A stretch of 64,000 nucleotides of DNA from Winogradskya humida. Lineage in GTDB: Bacteria > Actinomycetota > Actinomycetes > Mycobacteriales > Micromonosporaceae. How positions within the stretch are numbered: position 1 is the stretch's first letter; every line of letters starts with the position of its first letter. The stretch spans positions 62,001 to 126,000 of the forward strand of contig NZ_BOMN01000041.1 of the NCBI RefSeq assembly GCF_016862215.1, read 5' to 3'. This document shows positions 53,050 to 63,358 of this stretch, in pieces. The position numbers and the translations under genes were made by a program. The notes below the pieces were generated by a model. That model did not search any database. It worked only from the letters and a program-made list of their open reading frames with translations, and had not been told where the DNA came from.

Positions 53050-54101
53050 TTTGCGGCCTCCGGCTCAGTGTCATACAGCCAGCACGCTGCCCAGTGGCCC
53101 GGCTTGTCGTTGATCTCGAGGCGTACGGGCAGATCGGTACTGCACCGCGGCATGGCGACCGGGCAGCGCGGGTGGAACCGGCAACCCGTCGGCGGGTGGA
53201 TCAGGCTCGGGGGCTCGCCGTCGCCACGGTCCGCGGTGTCCGCCGTCATGTTCGCGATGCGGTCCGGGTCGGGCGCCGAATCGATCAGGAGCCGGGTGTA
53301 CGGGTGCGCGGGGTTCTGGGTGACCGTCTCGCTGTCGCCGCCCTCGACCATGCGGCCCGCGTACATCACCAGGGTCTCGTCGGCGAAGTAACGCGCCGAG
53401 GCGATGTCATGGGTGATGTAGAGGATGGCCAGGTTGAGCCGCTCCTTCAGGTCCCGGAGCAGGTTCAGCACGCCGAGGCGGATGGAGACGTCCAGCATGG
53501 ACACCGGCTCGTCGGCGAGCAGCGCCTCCGGGTTCGCGCCGAGGGCCCGGGCGATGGCCACGCGCTGACGCTGGCCGCCGGAGAGCTCGTGCGGGAACTT
53601 GTCGAGGTACCGCTCGGGCGGCGTCAGGCTGACGCGGTTCAGGAGCTCGGTCAGCGCCTGCTCCAGCTCCTGCGCGTTGCTGCCGGCGTTGCCGTGGATC
53701 TTCAGCGCGCGGGTCAGGTGGTAGCGGATCGTGTGGACGGGGTTCAGCGAGGCGAAGGGGTCCTGGAAGATCATTTGGACCTTTTTGGCGTACGCGCGGA
53801 ACTGCCTGCCGCCCTTGACCCTGCTTGATGCTCCGTGCAGCTGGATGTCGCCGTCCGTGCGCGGGTAGAGCTGCGCGAGCAGGCGCGCCACCGTGGACTT
53901 GCCGGAGCCGGACTCACCGACCAGGGCGACCACCTGGCCACGCCGCAGCGTGAGGTGGACGTCGTCGACGGCGTGCACGGCTTCGTGGGTGCGCTTGAAG
54001 ATGTCGCGCAGGTTCCGGCGGACCGGGAAGTGCTTGGTCAGGCCGGTCGCCTCGAGCACCACCGCGGTAGGGGGCGCCGGCGCGTCGGGGGTCAACGTCA
54101 T
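53046..54101 (-). CDS. Opp/Dpp-type ABC transporter ATP-binding protein (OppF-like)
   Basis: A 351-residue ATPase. Walker A GESGSGKST, signature LSGGQRQR, Walker B ALLADEPVSMLD; the C-terminal CRFHPRCPVAMPRC cluster resembles that of the OppD-like partner. Thr/Ala-Pro-rich N terminus. The ATG has AGAAGGAA upstream. It is separated from the solute-binding protein gene by a 119-base gap with a strong hairpin. Confidence 0.9.
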   Translation of the reverse strand: MTLTPDAPAPPTAVVLEATGLTKHFPVRRNLRDIFKRTHEAVHAVDDVHLTLRRGQVVALVGESGSGKSTVARLLAQLYPRTDGDIQLHGASSRVKGGRQFRAYAKKVQMIFQDPFASLNPVHTIRYHLTRALKIHGNAGSNAQELEQALTELLNRVSLTPPERYLDKFPHELSGGQRQRVAIARALGANPEALLADEPVSMLDVSIRLGVLNLLRDLKERLNLAILYITHDIASARYFADETLVMYAGRMVEGGDSETVTQNPAHPYTRLLIDSAPDPDRIANMTADTADRGDGEPPSLIHPPTGCRFHPRCPVAMPRCSTDLPVRLEINDKPGHWAACWLYDTEPEAAK

Positions 54102-54181
54102 GCCGTGGTTCCTTCTGCTTCGGCAAACAAAGGGGTCTTCAGGCCGGCCAAGGGCGGCGGTGGGGTGGTTGGACGGGGGGA

Positions 54182-54212
54182 GCCGCCCCGGGGACCAGGT
54201 CCCCAGGGCGGC
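54182..54212 (-). terminator. Intra-operon hairpin after the solute-binding protein gene
   Basis: GCCGCCCCGGGGACC (54182-54196) pairs with GGTCCCCAGGGCGGC (54198-54212) with one mismatch and a one-base loop. It sits just after the solute-binding protein stop, where such stems often terminate partially or protect the abundant upstream mRNA. Confidence 0.65.
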
Positions 54213-54220
54213 GCGACGGA

Positions 54221-55906
<1,686 letters not shown>

Positions 55907-56016
55907 CTCTGAACTCCTTGAGGTGAAGCGAAATCGGGTGAGAGGGGTGCCCAGGGTGCAGGCGGGTAACGGCCGGTCGCTTTCGCGGCCGGGCCGAAGG
56001 TCTGTGTGTGTTTGTG

Positions 56017-57018
56017 CTACGAGCCCGTGGAGGCGCGGGCGGTGAACGTCGCGGGGATTATGGTCGGCCGGTTGGGCAGTGGTGAGCCCTCGAAGTGCGC
56101 GAGCAGCGTGCGGGCCGCGGCCTCGCCCATCTCCCGCAGCGGCTGGTGCACTGTGGTCAGTGGCGGCTGGGTGTGCGCCGCCATCGGGATGTCGTCGAAC
56201 CCGACGACCGCCACGTCCTGCGGGATGCGCCGCCCGCTGTCGAGCAGGGCCTGCATCGCGCCGGTCGCGGACAGGTCGTTGTGCGCGAAGACCGCGTCGA
56301 AGTCGAGCCCGCCGTCGATCGCCGAGTTCACCGCGTCGAAGCCGGAGGCGATGGTGAAGTCGCCGGGCAGGACGTGGCTCGCCGGAATGGCATGCCCGGA
56401 CTCTGCGAACTCGGTGCCGAACCCGTCGAGGCGCTGCTGCGTGCACCCGAAACGCTCCGGGCCGGCGACGACGAGCGGCTTGGTGCGCCCGATCTCCAGC
56501 AGGTGCTTCGCCGCCGAGCCCGCGCCGGTGAAGTTCGTGGTGCCGACGCTCGGGATCTGCTCGGTCTTGACGTCCCGGTCGTCGATCAGCACCACCGGCA
56601 AGCCGCGGGCATGCAGGCCGGCGATGTAGTCGAGGGTGCCCTCGGGCTCGATGACCAGCAGCCCGTCAAAGCTCTTGGCCGAAACCTGCGCCCCGAACTG
56701 CCGCATCGACTCGTCCCCGCGGTTGCAGGTGAACAGCAACAGCCCGTAACGCTCGGTCTCCAGCACGTCGACCGCCCCCTGCAGCACCTCACCGATCCAC
56801 GGCCAGGTCAGCGAGGGAACCAGCATGCCGACAACCCGGGTCCGCCCCCGAGCCAGCCCGACCGCCCGCGAACTCGGCACGTAACCGAGCTCATCGATGA
56901 CCGCCCGAACCCGGGCAGCGGTGGACTCGTCCAGCTCACCCTTGCCGTTGAGCACCCGGGACACGGTGGTCTTACTGACCTTCGCCCTGGCCGCAACGTC
57001 GGCGATGGTGATTGGCAC
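56017..57018 (-). CDS. LacI-family regulator of the beta-glucoside operon
   Basis: A 333-residue LacI repressor with helix-turn-helix TIADVAARAKVSKTTVSRVL, hinge SRAVGLARGRT and a sugar-sensing domain ending in VGFDDIPMAAHTQPPLTTVHQP. The GTG at 57018 has GGAGGA at close spacing; a GTG at 57039 is possible. Two adjoining palindromes (57059-57070 and 57071-57082) in its upstream region suggest autorepression, and since it is the first gene of the operon this would also control the transporter and glucosidase. Confidence 0.88.
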   Translation of the reverse strand: MPITIADVAARAKVSKTTVSRVLNGKGELDESTAARVRAVIDELGYVPSSRAVGLARGRTRVVGMLVPSLTWPWIGEVLQGAVDVLETERYGLLLFTCNRGDESMRQFGAQVSAKSFDGLLVIEPEGTLDYIAGLHARGLPVVLIDDRDVKTEQIPSVGTTNFTGAGSAAKHLLEIGRTKPLVVAGPERFGCTQQRLDGFGTEFAESGHAIPASHVLPGDFTIASGFDAVNSAIDGGLDFDAVFAHNDLSATGAMQALLDSGRRIPQDVAVVGFDDIPMAAHTQPPLTTVHQPLREMGEAAARTLLAHFEGSPLPNRPTIIPATFTARASTGS

Positions 57019-57058
57019 GCGTCCTCCGACTGTGTCCACGCGGTAACACCGCAGTTTC

Positions 57059-57082
57059 GGAACCGGTTTCGGGACCGGTTCC
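57059..57082. promoter_or_regulatory. Two adjacent LacI-type operators
   Basis: GGAACCGGTTTC (57059-57070) and GGGACCGGTTCC (57071-57082) share the ACCGGT core and lie end to end, 41 bases upstream of the regulator's GTG. Confidence 0.65.
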
Positions 57083-57212
57083 GGCAGTTAACCCCCGTGA
57101 GCCGGGTCACGTCAACGCGTCCGAGTCTTTATTTAGGTTTCGGGTCTATAACCAAGCCGCACCTGAAACGGTTAATGGCTTCGCGCTTCGCCCCAGACCG
57201 TGCAAAACGGTC

Positions 57213-58055
57213 CTAACCCCTGATGGGTACGCCTTCCACGTGCCGAACCAGCGCCGGAAGCACCTGTCCGAGGGCGGCGTCCACAGTCAACTGCGCATAC
57301 GGCTCGCCCCGGGTCACGCCCTGGTTGACGATCGCGACCCTGATCCCGTCCTTGGCGGCGCGCAGCACGAAGCGTCGCCCGGACATGACTGTCAGCGATG
57401 AGCCGAGCACGAGAAGGGTGCGGGCGCCGGCGACGAGGTCGAAGCTGCGGCTGACCCGGGCGGCGGGCACCGTTTCGCCGAAGTAGACGACGTCGGGCTT
57501 GAGCATGCCGCCGCAGCCGGTGCAGTCGACCACCGTGAAGCCGTCCAGCTCGGCGTCGTCGAGCTCCACGTCGCCGTCCGGGTTGACCGTTGCCACCGTC
57601 TTCGTGTCGGCGAAACCGGGGTTCGCGGCGTTGAGGCGGTCCTCCAGCTCGGCGCGCCCGGTGACCTCGCCGCAGGCCAGGCAGATGACGCGGGCCAGGT
57701 TGCCGTGCAGCTCGACCACGCCGTGGGCGCCGCCGGCCTGGTGCAGCCCGTCGACGTTCTGGGTGATGATGCCGTCGAGGCGGCCCAGCTCCTGCAGGCG
57801 TGCGACGGCCCGGTGCCCGTCGTTGGCGCGCGCGTCGCCGATCGTTCGCCAGCCGAGGTGGCTGCGCGCCCAGTAGCGGCGCCGGGCGATCGGGTCGCGG
57901 GTGAAGACCTGATAGGTCATCGGGGTCGCGCCGCGCGCCACGCCCGACGGCCCGCGGTAGTCCGGGATCCCTGACTCGGTCGACAGACCGGCGCCGCTGA
58001 GCACGACCACACCGCCGTCGGACACCCACTCGGCCAACTCACCCACTGATTCCAC
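57213..58055 (-). CDS. Sir2-family NAD-dependent protein deacylase
   Basis: A 280-residue sirtuin. NAD-binding motifs are GAGLSTESGIPDYRG and TQNVDGLH; catalytic His117 is in VELHG. The zinc site is CLAC (Cys125, Cys128) and CTGC (Cys178, Cys181). GSSLTVMSG and VNQG form the NAD-binding C-terminal strands. It removes acyl groups from lysine with NAD consumption; targets unknown. The spacing between the two Cys pairs is long (about 50 residues) with an acidic insert. GTG start after GGATGA. Confidence 0.88.
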   Translation of the reverse strand: MESVGELAEWVSDGGVVVLSGAGLSTESGIPDYRGPSGVARGATPMTYQVFTRDPIARRRYWARSHLGWRTIGDARANDGHRAVARLQELGRLDGIITQNVDGLHQAGGAHGVVELHGNLARVICLACGEVTGRAELEDRLNAANPGFADTKTVATVNPDGDVELDDAELDGFTVVDCTGCGGMLKPDVVYFGETVPAARVSRSFDLVAGARTLLVLGSSLTVMSGRRFVLRAAKDGIRVAIVNQGVTRGEPYAQLTVDAALGQVLPALVRHVEGVPIRG

Positions 58056-58167
58056 TCATCCATGGTCCCTCACCAGGATCTCTTTAACCCGAGGGCAGTC
58101 GGTCACCCGGCGGAGTGGGACGAAGGACTCAGTCGATACCTTCTGTGCAGAGAGCTCCCGACCACGG

Positions 58168-58173
58168 TAAGTT
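58168..58173 (+). promoter_or_regulatory. Leaderless-type -10 for the small membrane protein
   Basis: TAAGTT lies 6 bases before the GTG at 58180. There is no ribosome site. Confidence 0.35.
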
Positions 58174-58179
58174 AGGCAC

Positions 58180-58506
58180 GTGGCCGCCGTTGCACGCCTG
58201 CTCCCCCGTTACTGGGACGGGCGTCGCCTGCTGCAGTTTTTGGCCGGGATGGCGCTCATCGCGCTGGCATTCGCCATCCCGACGCTGACCGCGCCCGAGA
58301 CGGTTCCCGAGCCGCCTGCGGTCGTCACGGTTGTCGACGCGCCCACGGCCACCACGGATCTCTCCGACCGGATCGTGCAGCCGGAGCCGCTCGCGGACAC
58401 GCTCGACGAGGACGTTCTCGAGGTCTCGCCGATCGACGCCGGCACGGTCATCCCCGGTGGGCTGCGGCCGAACGCATTCGCCGGTCGCGCGCCGCCACTC
58501 GCCTGA
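58180..58506 (+). CDS. Small single-pass membrane protein, unknown
   Basis: A 108-residue protein with a basic N terminus (RLLPRYWDGRR), one membrane helix (about 18-36, LQFLAGMALIALAFAIPTL) and a Pro/Asp/Glu-rich extracytoplasmic tail. I recognise no family. The GTG start is supported by a leaderless-type -10. It lies 83 bases before another membrane protein on the same strand. Confidence 0.6.
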   Translation: MAAVARLLPRYWDGRRLLQFLAGMALIALAFAIPTLTAPETVPEPPAVVTVVDAPTATTDLSDRIVQPEPLADTLDEDVLEVSPIDAGTVIPGGLRPNAFAGRAPPLA

Positions 58507-58589
58507 TCCTTCGCACTGCCCGTTTTCGCGACGCCCCGGCTCATCAGATCTGGGCGTACTCACATCGGGCCGGTCCTTAATCACAGCGA

Positions 58590-59339
58590 GTGACTTCCGA
58601 CGTACGAGAGAAGCCGGTGCCAACCGTGGAACCCGCCGTCCTGATCTGGATGATCCTCCTGCTCGTCTTCGCGGGCGCGACAGCGATCTTCGCCGTGCCC
58701 CGCCGAGACCCCAACATCGACGGCCCGGCCCCGAGTGACCGGCCGCGCAAGCTGGTGGCCCGCCCCGAAGCCGACAGGTACGCCGAAGAGGTCGCCGCCG
58801 CAGCCGAGCAGGCCGCCGTCACCGCCCGTAGCCGCCGCGAGGCCTGGGAACGGGCGCAGGAAGCGGCCGAAACGGCGTGGGCGGCGTTCGACGAGGCCGA
58901 CCGGATCGCCCGGCGCAGCGCCGCCGCGGCCGTCTTCCCCGTCTTCAAGCAGCGCCGCACCCGCGCCGAGATCGCTGACCGCGAGCGTTTCCTGCACCGC
59001 AAGGCCCTCGCCGCGACCCGCCGCCGGGAGCTGTCGATGGACCAGCTCAACGACGTCCTGGCGCACCGCGACGGCTGGAACCCCCGCAAACACCCGGTCG
59101 CCCAGGAAACCGCCCTGCGCGCCGCCGTCCGCGAGCACCGGTTCGCCGGCTACCAGGCCGCTACCGAGCGTGAGCGTTATGCATGGCAGGAATCGGAGAA
59201 AGCCGCCACGACCCTCCGTGGCCTGCGCGCCGAGGCCCTGGCCGCGAAGATCCGCGCCGGCTCCGGCGTCGTCACCGAACGCCGCACCGCCCCGATCCCC
59301 GCCGCCCGCGCCTCCCAGCCCCGCCTGGCCGTCCACTGA
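58590..59339 (+). CDS. Membrane-anchored coiled-coil protein, unknown
   Basis: A 249-residue protein with one N-terminal membrane helix (about 16-36) followed by a long Ala/Glu/Arg-rich helical region (70-235) likely to form coiled coil (AEEVAAAAEQAAVTARSRRE, EAAETAWAAFDEADRIARR). I recognise no named family; similar proteins are seen in Micromonosporaceae from memory only. The GTG at 58590 is used; a GTG at 58617 behind GAGAAG is a good alternative that would shorten the cytoplasmic leader. Confidence 0.65.
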   Translation: MTSDVREKPVPTVEPAVLIWMILLLVFAGATAIFAVPRRDPNIDGPAPSDRPRKLVARPEADRYAEEVAAAAEQAAVTARSRREAWERAQEAAETAWAAFDEADRIARRSAAAAVFPVFKQRRTRAEIADRERFLHRKALAATRRRELSMDQLNDVLAHRDGWNPRKHPVAQETALRAAVREHRFAGYQAATERERYAWQESEKAATTLRGLRAEALAAKIRAGSGVVTERRTAPIPAARASQPRLAVH

Positions 59340-59457
59340 GAGCAGAGGTTGCACAGCGAGTTCCAGTTAGGCCAGGTACCGTCTTTAGGGCAAAGCTGGT
59401 GGATCACGACGGCCTGCGCCGGGCCCAGGCGTTGACGAGTAACGGCAGGAGGCCGAC

Positions 59458-60498
59458 GTGTCAGTGACCCCGGCGGGCCGCACGCCCGCCGTGCGGCTGC
59501 ATCGCGCCGCGCGCATCGAGGACGCCGTGCACGAGGTCATCGAGCGGAGGCTGCGGCAACGCGGCTGGCAGCCGGTGATCACCGCGTACACCGGGTACGG
59601 AGCCCCCGGCTGGGCCCGCGTCATGGCCCGGGTGGTGCTCACCCGGCGTAATCAGGTGACCAAACGGCTGGAGAAGGTACGCGGCTGGCGCAGCTTCACG
59701 ACCTCACCGGTGAACAACGCGGCCGTGCAGATCCAGATCGGCGACCGGATCCACGAGACCCGCACCGACCGCAGCGGATACGTCGACACCCGGGTGAAGG
59801 GCGACCTCGAACCCGGGTGGGGCAGCGTCCGGCTCAGCACCGACGGCGCTTCCCCCGTGGAGGCGCCGATCCGGGTGGTGGACCCCGCCATGAAGTTCGG
59901 GGTGATCAGCGACATCGACGACACGGTCATGGTGACCGCGCTGCCCCGGCCGTTGCTGGCGGCGTGGAACACGTTCGTGCTGGACGAGCACGCCCGCAAC
60001 GCCGTGCCCGGCATGGCGGTGCTCTACGAGCGGCTCGTCACCGCGAACCCCGGTTCCCCGGTCTTCTACCTGTCGACCGGCGCGTGGAACGTCGCCCCGA
60101 CCCTGAGCCGGTTCCTGTCGCGCCACCTCTACCCGGCCGGTCCGCTGCTGCTGACCGACTGGGGCCCGACCCCGGACAGGTGGTTCCGCAGCGGCCGGGA
60201 GCACAAGCGCAACACCCTGGCCCGGCTCTCCAACGAGTTCCCGCACATCCGCTGGCTGCTCATCGGCGACGACGGGCAGCACGACCAGGAGATCTACTCC
60301 GAGTTCGCCAACGCGCACCCGGACAACGTCGCCGCCATCGCGATCCGCCGCCTGTCCGCGACGGAGTCGGTGCTGGCCGGTGCCATTCCTGGCCCGGCCG
60401 GCACTCCCGAGACGGTAGGTTCCGGAGGTAAGACCTGGTTCTCCGCGCCGGACGGCGCGGGCCTGTGGTCCCTGATCCGGGATTCCGATGTCGCCTAG
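59458..60498 (+). CDS. App1-like phosphatase (DUF2183)
   Basis: A 346-residue protein with a HAD-type phosphatidate phosphatase-like catalytic domain: FGVISDIDDTVM holds the DxDxT motif (Asp152, Asp154, Thr156), followed by FYLSTGAWN and IRWLLIGDDGQHDQEIY. The fungal relative App1 dephosphorylates phosphatidate in membrane remodelling; bacterial members are uncharacterised. The N-terminal 140 residues form a beta-rich region, VRGWRSFTTSPVNNAAVQI. The GTG start follows AGGAGG at 6 bases. Confidence 0.85.
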   Translation: MSVTPAGRTPAVRLHRAARIEDAVHEVIERRLRQRGWQPVITAYTGYGAPGWARVMARVVLTRRNQVTKRLEKVRGWRSFTTSPVNNAAVQIQIGDRIHETRTDRSGYVDTRVKGDLEPGWGSVRLSTDGASPVEAPIRVVDPAMKFGVISDIDDTVMVTALPRPLLAAWNTFVLDEHARNAVPGMAVLYERLVTANPGSPVFYLSTGAWNVAPTLSRFLSRHLYPAGPLLLTDWGPTPDRWFRSGREHKRNTLARLSNEFPHIRWLLIGDDGQHDQEIYSEFANAHPDNVAAIAIRRLSATESVLAGAIPGPAGTPETVGSGGKTWFSAPDGAGLWSLIRDSDVA

Positions 60499-60507
60499 CT
60501 ACGGGCC

Positions 60508-60690
60508 TCAGTCGTCGTCGACGCTGACCGAGTCCCTCGACGTCTCCGACTCGGCGACCCGGGCATGGAGCCGGTCCCGGATCTCATCGGGCGTGTACGC
60601 CCGTCGTTTGCGCTCCTGTCGTGCCAGCACCGCACCCGTGGCGGCGACTCCCGCCAGCCCTGCCAATCCCGCTACTTTCCACCAACGCAT
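60508..60690 (-). CDS. Small membrane protein, unknown
   Basis: A 60-residue protein with an N-terminal helix (WKVAGLAGLAGVAATGAVLA) and a charged, basic-then-acidic tail (RQERKRRAYTPDEIRDRL). It lies divergent to the permuted NlpC/P60-like gene at 60708, 17 bases apart. I see no family match. Confidence 0.62.
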   Translation of the reverse strand: MRWWKVAGLAGLAGVAATGAVLARQERKRRAYTPDEIRDRLHARVAESETSRDSVSVDDD

Positions 60691-60707
60691 CTGCCGAGGA
60701 TAGACAA

Positions 60708-61352
60708 GTGGTTGCCGACATCAGCCTCGAAGAGGCCATCGACCTGACCCGCACGGGCGATATCTGGATTTTCCGGGGGCGATCGGGCCCGGACCGGGCC
60801 ATCCAGACCATGACGAACAGCCCCGTCAACCACGTCGGCATGTCGATCGTGATCGAGGACATGCCCCCGCTGATGTGGCACGCCGAGCTGGGCCGCTCCC
60901 TGCCCGACATGTGGTCCGGCACGTTCCAGCGCGGGGTGCAGCTGCATGACCTGCGCGACGCCGTGACGGTCTGGGCGCATCGCTACGGCCAGCGCGGCTG
61001 GCTGCGTCAGCTCGAACAGCCGGTCACCAAGGAGATGGAGGACCGCGCCCTCAAGACGGTCGCCCGCCTCGACGGCACGCCGTTCCCGTCGAGCGCCCAG
61101 CTCGCGTGGCGCTGGGCCCGCGGCCGGGTGCCGCAGCTGCGCCTGCCGTGGCAGGACGCCGAAGAGCCCGAGGGCGACCTCGAAACGGCCTACTGCGCCG
61201 AGGTGGTCGCGGTCACCTACGAGGACATGGGCCTGCTGCCCCGGGACCGCAAGGCCAGCTGGTACGACCCCGGCCGCTTCTGGAGCGGCGACGACCTCGA
61301 ACTGCGCGACGGTTACCGCCTCGCCACGGAGCTGGCCGTCCGCACCCCCTGA
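60708..61352 (+). CDS. Permuted NlpC/P60-like (YiiX/YebB-type) hydrolase
   Basis: A 214-residue cytosolic protein in which the catalytic His comes before the Cys, as in circularly permuted papain-like amidases: GDIWIFRG and NSPVNHVGMSIV with His42, then TAYCAEVVAVTYEDMGLL with Cys163. Relatives act on lipids, peptides or protein conjugates; the substrate here is unknown. The GTG at 60708 has GAGGA 8 bases upstream. The gene lies between the App1-like gene and the DEAD-box helicase, with no clear operon. Confidence 0.72.
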   Translation: MVADISLEEAIDLTRTGDIWIFRGRSGPDRAIQTMTNSPVNHVGMSIVIEDMPPLMWHAELGRSLPDMWSGTFQRGVQLHDLRDAVTVWAHRYGQRGWLRQLEQPVTKEMEDRALKTVARLDGTPFPSSAQLAWRWARGRVPQLRLPWQDAEEPEGDLETAYCAEVVAVTYEDMGLLPRDRKASWYDPGRFWSGDDLELRDGYRLATELAVRTP

Positions 61353-61386
61353 TCGCCGTTCGGACTCCCTGATCAACAGACAAAAA

Positions 61387-61416
61387 ATCGGCGGTGCCCG
61401 CCCGGGCACCGCCGAT
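61387..61416 (-). terminator. Rho-independent terminator of the helicase gene
   Basis: ATCGGCGGTGCCCG (61387-61400) pairs perfectly with CGGGCACCGCCGAT (61403-61416). On the minus strand a TTTTTTG run follows, making this the strongest terminator in the window. Confidence 0.88.
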
Positions 61417-61502
61417 CTGTCGTTTCAAAGGCCGGCCGGCCGTTCAAGGCCGGGTGGCTGATCCCCGGCGGACGCCGAAGCGGCTGCCGGGTTTCGCTGA
61501 GG

Positions 61503-63116
61503 TCAGCGACCCCGCCGGCCGCCGACGCGGGAGCCGGAGGAGAACGCCGCTGCGCCGCCGGTGCTGCTGCCGCCACCGGTCTGGGTGCTGTGCACCGGCG
61601 TGGAGCCCGTACCACCGCCTCCGCCGCGCCGTCCGCGTGCCTGGCCGCCCGTGCCGCCACCGGCGGTCGTGGCGCGGCCGCCCTGCGCGCCGCCCCGGGA
61701 GCCGCCGCCCTGTGCGCCGCGGGCGCCACCCTGGGAGCGGGCACCGCCCTGGCCACCGGCAGCGCCACCCTCGTGGGCAGCTCCGGTCGTGGGCCGGCTG
61801 GCACCACGGCGACGTCCGCCGCCGCCGGTGCCACCGCCGCCACCCGAGCCACCACGCCGTGCGCGCGGTGCGGCGTTCTCGCCGTCGCCACCGTCGCGGC
61901 CCGCGGCGGGCTGTGCGGCGGCCATGGCAGCGTCGAACGCGGCCGGCTCGGTGTAGGTGCGCTCGCCCGGGGCCAGCTCGGCGAGCAGCGCGTCGCCCGG
62001 GCGAGTGCGCGTGGTCGTCGGCTTGATGCCGGCCTTGCGGGTGAGGTCGCGGACGTCGCCCTGCTGGTCGTCGGTCATCAGGGTGATGACCGTGCCCTGG
62101 GCACCGGCCCGTGCCGTGCGGCCCGAGCGGTGCAGGTAGGCCTTGTGCTCGACCGGCGGGTCGGCGTGGATGACCAGCGCGACGTCGTCGACGTGGATGC
62201 CACGGGCGGCGATGTCGGTGGCGACCAGGGTCGCCGCGCTGCCGTCCGAGAACGCCGAGAGGTTGCGGTTACGCGCGTTCTGCGCCAGGTTGCCGTGCAG
62301 CTCGACCGCGGGCACGCCGGCCTGGATGAGCTGACGGGTCAGGGTCTTGGCGCGGCGCTTGGTGCGGGTGAACACGACCGTACGGCCGGGGGCCGCGACC
62401 AGGTCGACCAGCACCGGGAAGCGGTCGTCGTGCCGCACGTGCAGGACGTGGTGCGACATCTGGATCGGCGCTTCGGAGGCCGAGTCGACGTGGTGCGTGA
62501 CCGGCTTGTGCATGAACCGCTTGACCAGGATGTCGACGCCGCCGTCGAGCGTGGCGGAGAAGAGCATCCGCTGGCCCTCGCGCGGGGTGAGGTCCATCAG
62601 CCGCCGGACCACCGGGAGGAAGCCGAGGTCGGCCATGTGGTCGGCCTCGTCCAGCACGGTGATCTCGATCGAGTCGAGGCTCGCGTGGCCGTTGCGCAGG
62701 TGGTCGTCGAGCCGGCCGGGGCAGGCGACGAGGATGTCGACGCCGTTCTTGAGACCGCGGATCTGGGGGTTCGCGCCGACGCCGCCGAAGACGGTGAGGG
62801 TGCGCAGGCCGAGCTTGGTCGCCAGCGGCGAGAGCGTGGCCTCGATCTGGGTGGCGAGCTCGCGGGTGGGCGCCAGGATCAGCGCGCGGGGACGGCCCGG
62901 CTTGCGGGGAGCACCGGAGGCGGCGAGACGGGCGACGACCGGGAGGACGAACGCGTACGTCTTGCCGGAGCCGGTGCGGCCGCGGCCGAGCACGTCGCGC
63001 CCGGCGAGGGAGTCGGGCAGGGTCGCGGTCTGGATCGGGAACGGCTCGTTGATGCCGAAGCCGGACAGGACCGTTGCGAGCTCGGCGGGCACGCCGAGAT
63101 CGGTGAACGAGGTCAT
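61503..63116 (-). CDS. DEAD-box RNA helicase with RGG-rich tail
   Basis: A 537-residue RNA helicase. Q motif FPIQ, motif I GRGRTGSGKT (Walker A 46-53), Ia PTRELATQ, II VLDEADHM (Asp156-Asp159), III SATLD, V VATDIAARGIH and VI HRSGRTARAG are intact. From about residue 400 the tail is Gly/Arg-rich (GGSRGGAQGGRATTAGGG), an RGG-type disordered region expected to bind RNA and favour condensates. It should unwind short RNA duplexes in ribosome assembly or cold adaptation, as in DeaD/CsdA relatives. A 240-base gap separates it from the divergent sigma factor gene, leaving room for a long leader. Confidence 0.93.
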   Translation of the reverse strand: MTSFTDLGVPAELATVLSGFGINEPFPIQTATLPDSLAGRDVLGRGRTGSGKTYAFVLPVVARLAASGAPRKPGRPRALILAPTRELATQIEATLSPLATKLGLRTLTVFGGVGANPQIRGLKNGVDILVACPGRLDDHLRNGHASLDSIEITVLDEADHMADLGFLPVVRRLMDLTPREGQRMLFSATLDGGVDILVKRFMHKPVTHHVDSASEAPIQMSHHVLHVRHDDRFPVLVDLVAAPGRTVVFTRTKRRAKTLTRQLIQAGVPAVELHGNLAQNARNRNLSAFSDGSAATLVATDIAARGIHVDDVALVIHADPPVEHKAYLHRSGRTARAGAQGTVITLMTDDQQGDVRDLTRKAGIKPTTTRTRPGDALLAELAPGERTYTEPAAFDAAMAAAQPAAGRDGGDGENAAPRARRGGSGGGGGTGGGGRRRGASRPTTGAAHEGGAAGGQGGARSQGGARGAQGGGSRGGAQGGRATTAGGGTGGQARGRRGGGGGTGSTPVHSTQTGGGSSTGGAAAFSSGSRVGGRRGR

Positions 63117-63358
63117 CAGGTGGGAACTCCGTATGTCTGAGGGGTCGGTTCCTCCCGGCGCGGACCGCGCTTGAGGATGTGGCGCGTGAGTCGCTGCTCG
63201 TGGTGGCCGACCCTGATGCTGAGATCAAGTGTACGCGCCTACTCACCGCAACCCCGCTGCACCCGAACGTGACCCGTTCTGCACTCGACGGACCTCACCG
63301 TTCTCCTCAGCGCCGGAAATCTCCCCCCGATCCGGCTGGTACCCGAGGAGAAGCTTCC
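63117..63358. promoter_or_regulatory. Divergent promoter region: helicase / sigma factor
   Basis: This 242-base region has no gene. A minus-strand TACACT at 63228-63233 could be a -10 giving a leader of about 105 bases for the helicase, a length seen in cold-shock helicases; I see no matching -35. GAGGAG at 63345-63350 is the sigma factor ribosome site. No convincing promoter was seen for that gene. Confidence 0.3.
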
